64,000 nt of DNA, taken from Gammaproteobacteria bacterium (GTDB taxonomy: Bacteria > Pseudomonadota > Gammaproteobacteria > Pseudomonadales > Pseudohongiellaceae). The stretch is taken from contig VYCF01000055.1 in NCBI GenBank assembly GCA_009844085.1, positions 1-64,000 of the forward strand, read 5' to 3'. A program made the position numbers and the translations under genes. Position 1 is the stretch's first letter, and the number at the start of each line of letters is the position of its first letter. The notes beneath the pieces are model-generated. The model was given only the letters and a program-made list of their open reading frames with translations, had not been told where the DNA came from and ran no database searches. Below, piece by piece: positions 26,850 to 35,443 of the stretch.

Positions 26850-27724
26850 GCGAACCCATGAGCGACATCATGGCCGCCGGGCCGCGGGCGGCCGGGAGCC
26901 TGCAGCGCCAGGTCACGCGCCTGAGCGCGGCGGGAACGGAACGCGCGGGCGATGCGGTCAGCATCGAGGAGCCGCTCGAAATCCGCCTTTCATTCAATGA
27001 TGGGCAATCCCGCCGCGAACAAAGCGTCGCCGTCACCATGCGGACCCCCGGCGCGGACGAAGCGCTGGCGACAGGCTTTCTCGCCGGGGAAGCCATCATC
27101 GGCAATCCGGCCGACATCCGGCGTGTCGAGCACTCGGGGCCACCGAGCCTGGACAAGGGATTGCGTAATGTCTTGCGGGTGGAGCTCGAGGACTGGGTAC
27201 GGGTGGACCTGGAAAAACTCAAGCGTCACTTTTATACGAGTTCGAGCTGCGGCGTCTGCGGCAAGGCCTCGCTGGCGGCCATCGCCCACGAGGCGCCGCC
27301 CCGCGAGCGGAGCGGTTTTTCGGTTTCCGGGAGCAAGCTACGGCAACTGCCGGCCGCATTGCGCGAGCGCCAATGCGAATTTACCCGCACCGGCGGACTC
27401 CATGCCGCGGCGAGTTTCGACGCGCAAGGCCGGATCCGGCGCCTCCACGAAGACATCGGGCGACACAACGCGCTCGACAAGCTGGTGGGGTCCTGTTTTC
27501 GCGAGGGCGGGTTGTCAGGGTTCGGAGTCCTCCTGAGCGGCCGCGCGAGTTTTGAACTCATCCAGAAGGCGGCCATGGCCGGCGTGGGGCTGGTGGCGGC
27601 AATCGGCGCGCCATCGAGCCTCGCCATCGAACTTGCCGAACAGGAAGGAATCACGCTCGTCGGTTTCCTGAAATCAAGCGGCTTCAACCTCTATTGTCAC
27701 GAGCGACGCGTCCTTGAAGCCTGA
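26846..27724 (+). CDS. fdhD: Formate dehydrogenase accessory sulfurtransferase FdhD
   Basis: A 292-residue FdhD/FdsC-family protein that transfers sulfur to the Mo-bis-MGD cofactor of formate dehydrogenase before insertion. The CxxC motif is in SSSCGVCGKASL (~residue 133). Other family landmarks are MRTPGADEALATGFLAGE, RTGGLHAAASFDAQG, DIGRHNALDKLVG and the C-terminal GFLKSSGFNLYCHE. It starts in an ATGA overlap with fdsA and its 3' end overlaps the start of mobA by 11 nt, consistent with coupled production of enzyme and cofactor machinery. Confidence 0.93.
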   Translation: MSEPMSDIMAAGPRAAGSLQRQVTRLSAAGTERAGDAVSIEEPLEIRLSFNDGQSRREQSVAVTMRTPGADEALATGFLAGEAIIGNPADIRRVEHSGPPSLDKGLRNVLRVELEDWVRVDLEKLKRHFYTSSSCGVCGKASLAAIAHEAPPRERSGFSVSGSKLRQLPAALRERQCEFTRTGGLHAAASFDAQGRIRRLHEDIGRHNALDKLVGSCFREGGLSGFGVLLSGRASFELIQKAAMAGVGLVAAIGAPSSLAIELAEQEGITLVGFLKSSGFNLYCHERRVLEA

Positions 27725-28316
27725 AGAGGTCACGGCGATCATTCTTTGCGGCGGCGGCGGGCGGCGTCTGGGCGGCCCCGGTGGCTTGGCCAAGCCACTC
27801 GTTCGAATCGGTGAGCGCGCGCTCGTCGAATTCGTCATCGAGCGCCTGCGCCCCCAGGCGTCCCGCGTCGTCCTCAGCCTCGGCGTCGGCCAGGACGCGA
27901 AGGCCTGGCGGGAATTCGGCTGCGATCTTCTAGTCGATGCCGAGCCGGATCAGGGACCGCTTGGCGGTCTGGTTTCCTGTTTTGCGGATATTTCGGGCGA
28001 GTGGATCATAAGCTGTCCCGGAGATGCACCCTGGACCGCGCCCAATCTCGTTCAAGCCCTGTCCGGGGACGCGCTGGCGCGCGGCGTCGCCGTCGCGCAT
28101 GACGGTGAGCGGCGTCAGAATCTCACCTTGCTCATCGGCCGCGACAGGGCGGAGTCGCTGGCGCATTTCTATGCCGGCGGCGGACGGGCCGTGCACCGCT
28201 GGCTCGACGCGAACGCCATACCTTCAACGGACCTGTCCGCAATGGCGGAAAGTTTCGTGAATATCAACACGCCCGCCGATCTTGAGAACTTCCGGCGTTC
28301 GGCGGGAATCGGCTAA
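27714..28316 (+). CDS. mobA: Molybdenum cofactor guanylyltransferase
   Basis: A 200-residue nucleotidyltransferase with the N-terminal MobA signature ILCGGGGRRLGGPGGLAKPL (~residues 10-29), then DLLVDAEPDQGPLGGL and CPGDAPWTAPNLV. It would add GMP to molybdopterin to form the MGD cofactor needed by FdsA. The start is TTG 27714 inside the end of fdhD; no ATG gives a complete nucleotide-binding loop. The first glycine-rich loop has an extra G-P-G-G compared with the usual GG.SxRMG.DK pattern, so a relaxed or altered specificity cannot be excluded. Its position in the operon argues for the MobA role. Confidence 0.85.
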   Translation: MKPEEVTAIILCGGGGRRLGGPGGLAKPLVRIGERALVEFVIERLRPQASRVVLSLGVGQDAKAWREFGCDLLVDAEPDQGPLGGLVSCFADISGEWIISCPGDAPWTAPNLVQALSGDALARGVAVAHDGERRQNLTLLIGRDRAESLAHFYAGGGRAVHRWLDANAIPSTDLSAMAESFVNINTPADLENFRRSAGIG

Positions 28317-28329
28317 AATTATTCGCGCC

Positions 28330-29304
28330 ATGCAAAGTAACGATCCGCAGATTTTGCCGACCTGTTTCGGTTTCCTGCTCCTGGAAGATTTCACGCTCAT
28401 CTCCGTCTCGTCGGCGATCGAGACATTGCGCATGGCCAATCGGGTGGCCGAGTCCCAGGTCTATCGCTGGCGCATGATTTCCGAGAGCGGCGGCCCGGTT
28501 TCCGCCAGCGACGGGCTCTCTATCAGCGTCGATTTCGCTATCGGCGACGATGTTCGGACCGGCGAACTCGACGCGGTCGTGGTGTGCGGGGGCGAAAGGA
28601 TCGAGCGCCATTGCGAGAAGCCGGTAATGCACTGGCTGCGCGCGTGCAGCGCCCGCGGCCTGACGCTTGGCTCGACCTGCACGGGCAGTTATCTCCTTGC
28701 CGGTTCCGGTGTACTGGACGGGTACCGGTGCAGCGTCCACTGGGAGGAATATGCCGCGCTGACCGAACAATTCCCGAATGTCACGGTCAGCCGAAGCGTT
28801 TACACGATAGATCGGGACCGCTTTACCAGTTCCGGCGGCACGGCGCCGATGGACATGATGCTGTACTTCGTCCGACGGCAACTCGGCGCCGAGATCAGCG
28901 CCGGGGTCGCCGACCAGTTCGTACACGATCGGATACGCGATACCAGGGATCTGCAACATGTACCGCTGCGCCATCAGGTCGGGGGACAATCGGCCAAGCT
29001 GGTAGCGGCGGTGGAACTGATGGAAAGCAACATCCGCGAGCCGCTCAGCCAGGTTGAACTGGCGTCCTACGTCGGGCTTTCCCGCCGCCAGCTTCAGCGC
29101 CTGTTCCAGAAATACCTGCTGACTTCGCCGTCGCGCTACTACCTGTATCTGCGGCTGGCGCGAGCGCGCGAACTGCTTTTCCAGACCAGCATGAGCATCG
29201 TCGAAATCTCGGCCCAGGCAGGCTTTGTCTCCAGTTCGCATTTCAGCACGACCTACAGGGAACTCTACGGCAAGACGCCCAGCGTCGACCGCGCCGACAG
29301 GTAA
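28330..29304 (+). CDS. GlxA/GbdR-family AraC-type transcriptional activator
   Basis: About 324 residues from ATG 28330. The N-terminal half is a DJ-1/PfpI-like amidotransferase fold (FGFLLLEDFTLISVSSAIE, VVCGGERIERHC, GSTCTGSYLLAGSG). The C-terminal ~100 residues hold an AraC double helix-turn-helix (LSQVELASYVGLSRRQLQRLF, MSIVEISAQAGFVSSSHFS). This two-domain type includes GbdR, CdhR and SouR, which sense glycine betaine/dimethylglycine, carnitine and sarcosine in Pseudomonas. Given the betaine/DMG/sarcosine genes at 35444-64000 and the C1 genes either side of it, a role in sensing a methylated glycine and activating these operons is a reasonable inference. The effector is not proven. Confidence 0.85.
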   Translation: MQSNDPQILPTCFGFLLLEDFTLISVSSAIETLRMANRVAESQVYRWRMISESGGPVSASDGLSISVDFAIGDDVRTGELDAVVVCGGERIERHCEKPVMHWLRACSARGLTLGSTCTGSYLLAGSGVLDGYRCSVHWEEYAALTEQFPNVTVSRSVYTIDRDRFTSSGGTAPMDMMLYFVRRQLGAEISAGVADQFVHDRIRDTRDLQHVPLRHQVGGQSAKLVAAVELMESNIREPLSQVELASYVGLSRRQLQRLFQKYLLTSPSRYYLYLRLARARELLFQTSMSIVEISAQAGFVSSSHFSTTYRELYGKTPSVDRADR

Positions 29305-29314
29305 ATGAAATCCG

Positions 29315-30988
29315 ATGACGCAGCAATCAGATATTGAAATCGCCGGCAAGGCCAGTTTGCTGCCGATACGCGAGGTCGCCGGCAAGTTCGGCTTCGCCGA
29401 TCATACGATTCCCTTCGGCAGCGCCAAGGCCAAGGTCGACTTCGCCGCCATGGATTCCTCGCGGCCGGAAGCATCCGGCAAGCTGATCCTGGTAACGGCG
29501 GTATCGCCGACCCCGGCCGGCGAGGGCAAGACCACGACGACGATCGGTCTTGGCGACGCGCTGAACCGCATCGGCAAGAAGGCCGCGATCTGCCTGCGCG
29601 AACCCAGTCTCGGCCCATGCTTCGGCATGAAGGGTGGAGCGACAGGCGGCGGTTACGCGCAAGTCGCGCCCATGACCGACATAAATTTGCATTTCACCGG
29701 CGATTTCCACGCCATCGCAGCTGCTCACAACCTGCTGGCGGCCCTGATCGACAACCACATCCACTGGAACGCAAATCCGGATCTGGACCCGCGCCGAATT
29801 ACATGGCGGCGCGTGGTGGACATGAACGACCGCGCGTTGCGCCAGACCACCATCGGCCTCGGCGGAACCGCCCATGGCGTGCCCCGGGAGGCGGGCTTCG
29901 ATATCACCAGCACCTCCGAAATCATGGCGGTCTTCTGCCTGGCGCAGAACCTGGCCGAACTGCAGGAACGGCTCGGCGCAATCGTCGTCGGCTATACCCG
30001 CGGCCAGCAGCCCGTGACCGCCCGTGAACTTTGTGCGCACGGCGCAATGACGGCCTTGCTCCGGGACGCCTTGCTGCCGAATCTGGTACAGACGCTGGAA
30101 AACAACCCGGCGTTCATCCATGGCGGTCCGTTCGCGAACATCGCCCACGGCTGCAACTCGGTCATCGCCACCCGCACCGCGCTCAAGCTGGCCGATTACG
30201 TAGTTACCGAAGCCGGTTTCGGAGCGGATCTCGGCGCCGAGAAATTCTTCGACATCAAGTGCCGGGCGGCGGGTCTGACGCCCGACGCGGCGGTTCTGGT
30301 CGCGACCGTAAAGGCGCTCAAGATGCACGGCGGGGTTGCCAGGAGCGATCTGATTGCCGAAGACAGCGCCGCGGTGGCAAGAGGCTGCGTCAATCTGGGT
30401 CAGCATCTTGCAATCCTCGACCGGTTCGGCGTACCGGCGGTGGTGGCGATCAATCGCCATCCGTCCGACACCGATGCCGAAGTCCACGCCATCACGGACT
30501 ATTGCCGGCAGGCCGGCGTTACCGCCATCGAATCCCGGCACTGGGCCGAGGGAAGCGCCGGTGCGACCGAGCTGGCGGGGGAAGTGGCGCGGGTGGCCGA
30601 TTCGGGAATCGCCGATTTCAGATTGCTGTACGAAGACGAACTCGACCTGTGGGAGAAAACCCGCCGCATAGCGCAGACGATCTATGGAGCCCGTGATATC
30701 GCCGCCCCTTTCCATGTGCGCAACGAATTCGCCAGGCTGCAGGACGGCGGTTACGGAAAATTCCCGGTTTGCATGGCCAAGACGCAATTCAGTTTCTCAA
30801 CCGACCCCCAGTTGCTCGGCGCCCCGAAAGACCACGTCGTCGAGATCCGTGAAGTAAGGTTGGCGACAGGCGCCGGATTCATAGTGCCGGTGTGCGGAGC
30901 CATCATGACAATGCCGGGATTGCCACGAAAACCATCGGCGCATGACATACGAGTGGACGCCGAGGGAACGATCACCGGACTCTCCTGA
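29315..30988 (+). CDS. fhs: Formate-tetrahydrofolate ligase
   Basis: A complete 557-residue FTHFS ([18 protein letters not shown] to GTITGLS). The ATP-binding loop is [21 protein letters not shown] (~residues 59-79). Further landmarks are [27 protein letters not shown]-like [22 protein letters not shown] and [19 protein letters not shown]. It interconverts formate, ATP and THF with 10-formyl-THF. Beside the formate dehydrogenase operon in an apparently oxidative C1 locus it may run toward formate and ATP, feeding FdsGBA; the reverse, assimilatory direction is also possible. It starts 10 nt after the GbdR-like gene. Confidence 0.95.
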   Translation: MTQQSDIEIAGKASLLPIREVAGKFGFADHTIPFGSAKAKVDFAAMDSSRPEASGKLILVTAVSPTPAGEGKTTTTIGLGDALNRIGKKAAICLREPSLGPCFGMKGGATGGGYAQVAPMTDINLHFTGDFHAIAAAHNLLAALIDNHIHWNANPDLDPRRITWRRVVDMNDRALRQTTIGLGGTAHGVPREAGFDITSTSEIMAVFCLAQNLAELQERLGAIVVGYTRGQQPVTARELCAHGAMTALLRDALLPNLVQTLENNPAFIHGGPFANIAHGCNSVIATRTALKLADYVVTEAGFGADLGAEKFFDIKCRAAGLTPDAAVLVATVKALKMHGGVARSDLIAEDSAAVARGCVNLGQHLAILDRFGVPAVVAINRHPSDTDAEVHAITDYCRQAGVTAIESRHWAEGSAGATELAGEVARVADSGIADFRLLYEDELDLWEKTRRIAQTIYGARDIAAPFHVRNEFARLQDGGYGKFPVCMAKTQFSFSTDPQLLGAPKDHVVEIREVRLATGAGFIVPVCGAIMTMPGLPRKPSAHDIRVDAEGTITGLS

Positions 30989-31005
30989 ATCCCGGTACCA
31001 ACGAG

Positions 31006-31027
31006 ATCCTGCGACTTCGCACAGGAT
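31006..31027 (+). terminator. Imperfect hairpin 3' of fhs, repeat-like
   Basis: ATCC-TGCG-ACTT-CGCA-CA-GGAT: stems ATCC/GGAT and TGCG/CGCA with a two-base bulge, 15 nt after the fhs stop. There is no T run, so it is at best a processing or Rho-stabilising hairpin. Similar GATCCT...AGGATGAC elements occur as dispersed intergenic repeats in many bacteria. Confidence 0.4.
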
Positions 31028-31136
31028 GACCATAATCGCGTCTCTGCGCGTAGCGAAGCATTACGATAAATCAATCACTTGCAGGCCGGCTTGTAACCCC
31101 CCGTTTTTTGGTTACAGTCTGGCACCCGTGTTCCTT

Positions 31137-31161
31137 GATACAGTCTGATACTACCTGATAC
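31137..31161. repeat. Three GATAC direct repeats at exact 10-bp spacing
   Basis: GATAC begins at 31137, 31147 and 31157, so the copies face the same side of the helix. TACAGTCTG also occurs twice just upstream (about 31113 and 31139). The stretch lies in the 255-nt gap between fhs and an AT-rich hypothetical gene and may be a multi-site operator. Nothing else is evident in the gap besides the fhs 3' hairpin. Confidence 0.35.
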
Positions 31162-31243
31162 GCTACACGCTGCCGCTGTCAAGGCAGACTGCTACCCTGG
31201 AACAGGGATTCAGTGCCTAGCGGCGCTCACTGACAACGGAGAA

Positions 31244-31726
31244 TTGGAAAGTGCCGTCACAAATTCTTTTACTCCTGCGGAAGACCATACCGCTACTGTT
31301 TTCGACAATCCCAACGAAATTTTCAGAGGATTGTTAAGAGCAGTAAATTCAGAAAATCAAAATTTTGTGGCTAGAGTCGCAGACATTAACGGCAATGATA
31401 TGACTGCGGTTTGGTCTTTGTTGTTCCTCACTGGAGACGGTGGCAAAGAAAGGTATATTCGCGATCTAAATTTTTGGCAGAATTATCAAGGCCCGGAACC
31501 GGTAAGCTCTACTTTTGGCGGTGGAACAAAACAAGATCAAATTGAACGTGTAACCAGAGAATGGAATGAGGAAGTGCAAAGCATAAAAGAGCAATATCCT
31601 TCATATTCAGGAAACGAACCATTCCTTAATGCTTTCGTGCAAGAAATTTATCGACAATGCGGAACTGACATACAAAGCGCGGACAGCGAAGAAAGCGGCG
31701 GTTTTTTCCGAAGAATATTTAATTGA
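31244..31726 (+). CDS. Hypothetical protein, AT-rich, no family recognised
   Basis: A 160-residue acidic, Gln/Asn/Glu-rich frame with no signal peptide or membrane segment (VFDNPNEIFRGLLRAV, WSLLFLTGDGGKERYIRD, GGFFRRIFN). The listed TTG start has a poor ribosome site (GGAG only 2 nt away), so the true start is uncertain and the frame could be the 3' part of a damaged gene. Base composition is markedly AT-rich compared with fhs and the DMGDH genes. It is followed after 18 nt by the truncated DUF1643 gene. I recognise no domain and assign no function; it belongs to the acquired patch 31244-33387. Confidence 0.45.
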   Translation: MESAVTNSFTPAEDHTATVFDNPNEIFRGLLRAVNSENQNFVARVADINGNDMTAVWSLLFLTGDGGKERYIRDLNFWQNYQGPEPVSSTFGGGTKQDQIERVTREWNEEVQSIKEQYPSYSGNEPFLNAFVQEIYRQCGTDIQSADSEESGGFFRRIFN

Positions 31727-31744
31727 TAAAGGATATACGACGCA

Positions 31745-32005
31745 ATGAATCCTATTGATAAGGTGCTGAATTTAGCGCCGATGGGCGCTTGCTTATCAGA
31801 TTGCAGAAATTTCCGATACACGTTGACCCGTGACTTGAATCACACAACCAAAAGGCCAATGCTTATTTGCGGGTATAACCCGAGCACTGCGGATGAAATA
31901 AAGGATGACCATACCATGCGGCGCGAAATCAAATTCGCTGACAATCTGGCCCAGAAAATGGGGACCCCTCATAAATTGGAAATCCCACATTGCGAGTGGT
32001 TCTAA
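31745..32005 (+). pseudogene. DUF1643 protein, C-terminally truncated
   Basis: 86 residues beginning MNPIDKVLNLAPMGACLSDC. The stretch RNFRYTLTRDLN followed by RPMLICGYNPSTADEIKDD and TMRREIKFA matches the first half of DUF1643 (NPSTAD...KDDPT..R...FA), normally ~140-170 residues. The second half is missing and the frame closes at a junction near 31990. Past that point the DNA becomes GC-rich and carries a transposase fragment on the other strand. AAAGGA lies upstream of the ATG. DUF1643 has no established biochemical function to my knowledge. Probably broken by an insertion or deletion. Confidence 0.65.
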
Positions 32006-32021
32006 TCAGGGGTACAGTCAT

Positions 32022-32160
32022 AGCGTCAGGCGGTCCACCAGCCAGGGCGTTCGGTATACCGATCTTCGCCACACAGGAAGGCTCGCCGCACGCAGCGGGA
32101 AACACAGTGGTAGTAAGGCGTGTCGTCCAGCGACACGATTTGCGAACGGGGCCGGGTCAT
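32022..32160 (-). pseudogene. Y1 (REP-associated/IS200-like) transposase, N-terminal remnant
   Basis: From ATG 32160 on the minus strand the reading is MTRPRSQIVSLDDTPYYHCV followed by SRCVRRAFLCGEDRYT. This is the characteristic start of RAYT-like Y1 transposases, which continue with an FEHR..WLVDRL segment. Here a small deletion shifts the frame: PWLVDRLTL appears in the next frame and the sequence ends at the junction near 32022. The catalytic HUH and Tyr motifs are absent. It is a fossil marking the insertion point that truncated DUF1643. The gap 32161-32313 holds no gene that I can see. Confidence 0.65.
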
Positions 32161-32313
32161 CCTTCGCCTGCAAGTTCTGCGTAGCTCTCGCAGGTAGTTA
32201 TAGTCAAGATTTGTCAGAACGCCAGATTTTGGGGTTCTTTCGGATGGGTGTCCTTGCCGCGGACCCCGAAACGCATCTGAAATCGACTTTACCTCAACCT
32301 AAATCCGATAGGC

Positions 32314-33387
32314 TCATAGTTGAAGGCTAACCGAACCAATGAACCGATTGTGCAACTCACACACTTTTTTCACGCAGTTATCAAGACCTTCCGACTTCAG
32401 GCAGTTTCTCACATCGACAGCGCCGATAGTTCCTTCCCACACCAATCTTCCTTTATGCATTCTTTTTCTTCTAAACTTTACCGTTTTAAGCCCGCAATGT
32501 ACCGCAGCCTCTTTGAATGCTCTCTCCCAGTCATCCCACGATGCAAGCGCGATTTCTTTTCCTATTTTTTGAGGATGCACCATCAATCGAAGCGGTTTCC
32601 AAGAATCAATGCGCCAGTAAAGAACATTACGATTCTTATGGTGCGGATACTGCGTAGATGCACCACCACCTTTATTGAAATCTTTACTGGGCCACTTCTC
32701 CGACATTCCGAGTTCAGATTTCAAAGCAGTCATCAATTCCCACTGAACGAAACCTTGATTCAAGTCCCAATTCTCAAGTAATTTTCGCCGTTTATCAACT
32801 CTTTCCGCAACGTGGTTGGCAAAGTCCCTAACGAAGTCGTGCGTGGATATCCATTTACCGCTGTCAAAGAAGTTCACTATTTTGCAAGCATCAATTACAC
32901 AGTAACCGGCGTTTTCGGCCTTTTCGCGCTCGTCTCCGTATACATATCCGGACTTGAAGTATATGAGTTTAATGTAATCCTCTTCTATGTTGTCGGATTT
33001 CACAGCGTCTTTGTATCGATCTAGTTGTCCACCATGTGCCTCTGACTGAGTTTTATCCTCGACGATGACACTCACAAACTTTTCGCCCCATTTAACCTGG
33101 AAGAAGACATCAATTTTCTTATATTGCGGACAGATTTTTTCAATCTCGGTGATATCCCCTTTGGGTAAGAAATCGGGCTTGTCGCTCCGCGCATTTATGA
33201 CGCGACTCTCACCGGAGCGCAACAGTGCCCGCACAAACGACATTCCACAATCGTGCAGTTCACTGGTGGGATCTGCATCCTTCGCGCACGCTACGAGCCA
33301 GCAAATCATTGCATCCTGTGAAAGTTCTTTCGATGCATATGTAAAGATGTTCGGTGCGTTTTCATGTGCCTGGGTTTGTTTATTCAT
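32314..33387 (-). CDS. PD-(D/E)XK nuclease superfamily protein
   Basis: A 357-residue protein from ATG 33387 (GAGAGG upstream). The N-terminus NIFTYASKELSQDAMICWLV is typical of a bacterial PD-(D/E)XK family. The nuclease core is around residues 85-125: IDVFFQVKW supplies the Asp, and VIVEDKTQSEAHGGQLDRY the E-x-K. The C-terminal ~200 residues are family-specific, with no other domain recognised. It is AT-rich relative to the chromosome and lies 29 nt after the AlbA_2 gene on the same strand, so a two-gene accessory operon is likely. A role in phage or plasmid defence is plausible for the family and setting but not shown. Confidence 0.75.
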   Translation of the reverse strand: MNKQTQAHENAPNIFTYASKELSQDAMICWLVACAKDADPTSELHDCGMSFVRALLRSGESRVINARSDKPDFLPKGDITEIEKICPQYKKIDVFFQVKWGEKFVSVIVEDKTQSEAHGGQLDRYKDAVKSDNIEEDYIKLIYFKSGYVYGDEREKAENAGYCVIDACKIVNFFDSGKWISTHDFVRDFANHVAERVDKRRKLLENWDLNQGFVQWELMTALKSELGMSEKWPSKDFNKGGGASTQYPHHKNRNVLYWRIDSWKPLRLMVHPQKIGKEIALASWDDWERAFKEAAVHCGLKTVKFRRKRMHKGRLVWEGTIGAVDVRNCLKSEGLDNCVKKVCELHNRFIGSVSLQL

Positions 33388-33416
33388 TTTGTTCCTCTCC
33401 GCCTTTACTCATTGGA

Positions 33417-35165
33417 TTATAAGGGAACGTAGAAGAATCCACGGCCCCGGCGTCTCGCCCGCCCGCCCTGTATCTGTCCGGCATCAGCCAGCCTAGTTAG
33501 CAGTTTGCTGGCGGACACCTTGCTGAGACCGGTCAGGTCGGCGACCTCCGTCGAGGAGACACGTCCCCTAGCCCGGCACCAATCGAGGGCCAGCGCCTCA
33601 CGTCCTTCCTGTGTGCGAAGAGAGTCGAGCCGGTGGGCGAGTCGGGCGCCTACGGTGTCCGAGAGACGATACGCAACGGGCTGGTTGGTGGGCACTCCCC
33701 GCACTGGCGAAATCACCGGCGCCGAACCAGCAGCGTCCACGTACGCATCCGCCAGCCGCCTGATTGCATCGTTGGCTTCCTCCGCGGAGGATCGCTGGAT
33801 CAGGCCCGTTGCGGATTGAGCGTCCACCCAGCCATTTCGTGTCAAGTGTTCGATCAGCAGAAGTGAGTCCACGTTGTCGGCCCAACCAGGCGATAGTCCA
33901 GCGACCAGATCGAGGACCGCAGTGTCGGGAGGGCCGCCCAGCAGCGCGACGCGCACGTAGGGTCCATCCACCTCGCTGATAACCGGCGCGGGTCGGCCCA
34001 TGGCCAGCATGTCCCGCACCATTCTGTCCACGCCGATTCCCTCGCGTTCGGCGAGACCCAGCGAGGCCATCGCCTCCGACAGGTTCCGGTAGCGGGGAAC
34101 TGCTGGGTGGGTGATGATATTTTCCGGCGTCACGCCGCCGACGAATCCTCCCGGGGATGTCACCGTCAATGTGTCGCCCACATGCTCGATTACTGTGGCG
34201 CCGGTCGCCAGCCAGTCTCGATGGACAAGCCCGTTCACGACCGCCTCGCGCAGCGTCCTCGGCGGGATCGCCCGGACCCTGCCATGCGCGAAGCCTGCGG
34301 CGGTGTGCGTGACGCGGTTGGCGACATGAGCCGCCTGCTCGACCTGCCTCACTTGCACGAGCAGCGGCCCGGCGCCCTCGATCCGCAACGTGCTGTCTCC
34401 GCCCGGCATGTCCCGGCGGATGTAGTCCACGGCGGGCCAGGGAGTCGCCACGAACAAGAGCGCCCCCGCATTGGTGAGTTCGTTTGAGCCCTTTGTCAGA
34501 TTCAGCCGCCGGAGCAGATCGGCATCCGTGGCATGGGCGAGGCTGGTATCGGACTCAGGATCCTTTGCCTCTCGCAAGTAGTCCCTCGCAACCTCGATGG
34601 CAGTGGGGCTCACGTCGTCCAGGGTCTGACCGGAGGGCTGCCCGGACCAGTCGAAGCCGATCCGCTCCAGCATTCTAGACTGCCAGACGACGGGGTCGAC
34701 CTCAACGCAGTTGGCGCCCACACGCCAGCGAAGCTTCCCACGGTAGCGGATCGGAGCAAGCGCCTCGACGCTGGTGAGTATCAGGATGCGGCACCCTTCC
34801 AAACTCGCCTCGCGCACCGCGACCGTTAGCTGCTTCGACGTGAGTTCCCAAATACGATGGCGCAACCAGTCAGCGTCGAGCCGCGTGCCGATCCGAGCGC
34901 CATCGTCCGAAACGCCTACGATTACCGCGCCGCCGCCCGGCGTATTTGCCATGCATGCCAACTCCTCGGCCAAATGCTCGGCAGCGGGGTCATTGGTCGT
35001 CTCGCCTGACAATACGCCCCCATGGTGTGCTCGCCGGCCTCGTTCCTCCTTGAAGTCCACCCGTTCCACTTCAATGCGGGAGGGTGGCTCTCCCTGTGCT
35101 ACCCGCTCCAGCGCTTGCCTTACTAGCGTTTCGATCGGCACCCTTCCGGGAATTCCCAATTCCAT
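33417..35165 (-). CDS. AlbA_2/Schlafen-type ATP-binding protein with C-terminal HTH
   Basis: About 582 residues from ATG 35165; a TTG 27 nt upstream is less likely. Residues ~30-150 are an AlbA_2 (Schlafen AAA_4-like) domain: ERVDFKEER, ELACMANTPGGGAVIVGVSDDG. Residues ~280-400 match the HATPase_c_4-like region of COG2865 proteins: PPRTLREAVVNGLVHRDW, VTSPGGFVGGVTPENI, EREGIGVDRMVRDM. A winged-helix region at the end (GRVSSTEVADLTGLSKVSASKLL) precedes a basic tail. COG2865 proteins are often called predicted regulators and several Schlafen-like proteins have defence roles. Its promoter region contains a perfect 25-nt palindrome, suggesting autoregulation. The PD-(D/E)XK gene follows in the same operon. 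Confidence 0.75.
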   Translation of the reverse strand: MELGIPGRVPIETLVRQALERVAQGEPPSRIEVERVDFKEERGRRAHHGGVLSGETTNDPAAEHLAEELACMANTPGGGAVIVGVSDDGARIGTRLDADWLRHRIWELTSKQLTVAVREASLEGCRILILTSVEALAPIRYRGKLRWRVGANCVEVDPVVWQSRMLERIGFDWSGQPSGQTLDDVSPTAIEVARDYLREAKDPESDTSLAHATDADLLRRLNLTKGSNELTNAGALLFVATPWPAVDYIRRDMPGGDSTLRIEGAGPLLVQVRQVEQAAHVANRVTHTAAGFAHGRVRAIPPRTLREAVVNGLVHRDWLATGATVIEHVGDTLTVTSPGGFVGGVTPENIITHPAVPRYRNLSEAMASLGLAEREGIGVDRMVRDMLAMGRPAPVISEVDGPYVRVALLGGPPDTAVLDLVAGLSPGWADNVDSLLLIEHLTRNGWVDAQSATGLIQRSSAEEANDAIRRLADAYVDAAGSAPVISPVRGVPTNQPVAYRLSDTVGARLAHRLDSLRTQEGREALALDWCRARGRVSSTEVADLTGLSKVSASKLLTRLADAGQIQGGRARRRGRGFFYVPL

Positions 35166-35224
35166 GGTGATAGCCACCCACTCGCGCCCCAAAAGTTAAC
35201 TATACGCCAATATAGACCGTTACA

Positions 35225-35249
35225 TTATCTTTTTTGGCAAAAAAGATAA
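35225..35249. promoter_or_regulatory. Perfect 25-nt palindrome upstream of the AlbA_2 gene
   Basis: TTATCTTTTTT (35225-35235), GGC, AAAAAAGATAA (35239-35249): 11-bp arms with no mismatch, 60 nt upstream of the AlbA_2 start. The position and symmetry suit an operator for a dimeric HTH protein, perhaps the AlbA_2 protein itself. As RNA it would be a weak A/U hairpin, so an operator is preferred over a terminator. Confidence 0.55.
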
Positions 35250-35443
35250 CTTGATATGTGATTCGACAGGTTGGTTATGTTTTTGGGTTCGTGCCGACGC
35301 GCCTTGCGGCAAGTTTCCTCCGTGATCAAGGACTGGCGACTGCTGCCGCCGTTCCCCAGGACTTCCAACCGCGCACTTGCGCCGAACCCAACGGTACGGC
35401 GGCGGGGCTTTTTTGTGTTTGTCGTTATGGGAAACCGATTCCG
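35250..35443. other. Intergenic gap with possible structured segment
   Basis: No protein gene is evident. GGGTTCG (35285-35291) can pair with CGAACCC (35383-35389), CAAG with CTTG inside it, and CGCCG (35380-35384) with CGGCG (35397-35401) shortly before a run of six T (35409-35414). A short + strand transcript ending there is conceivable, but no known RNA family was recognised. Confidence 0.2.

Noticed and set aside
35285-35414. 6S RNA or SRP RNA
   Set aside because: Neither the 6S central bubble pattern nor the SRP GGAAGG/AGCAG tetraloop region is present.
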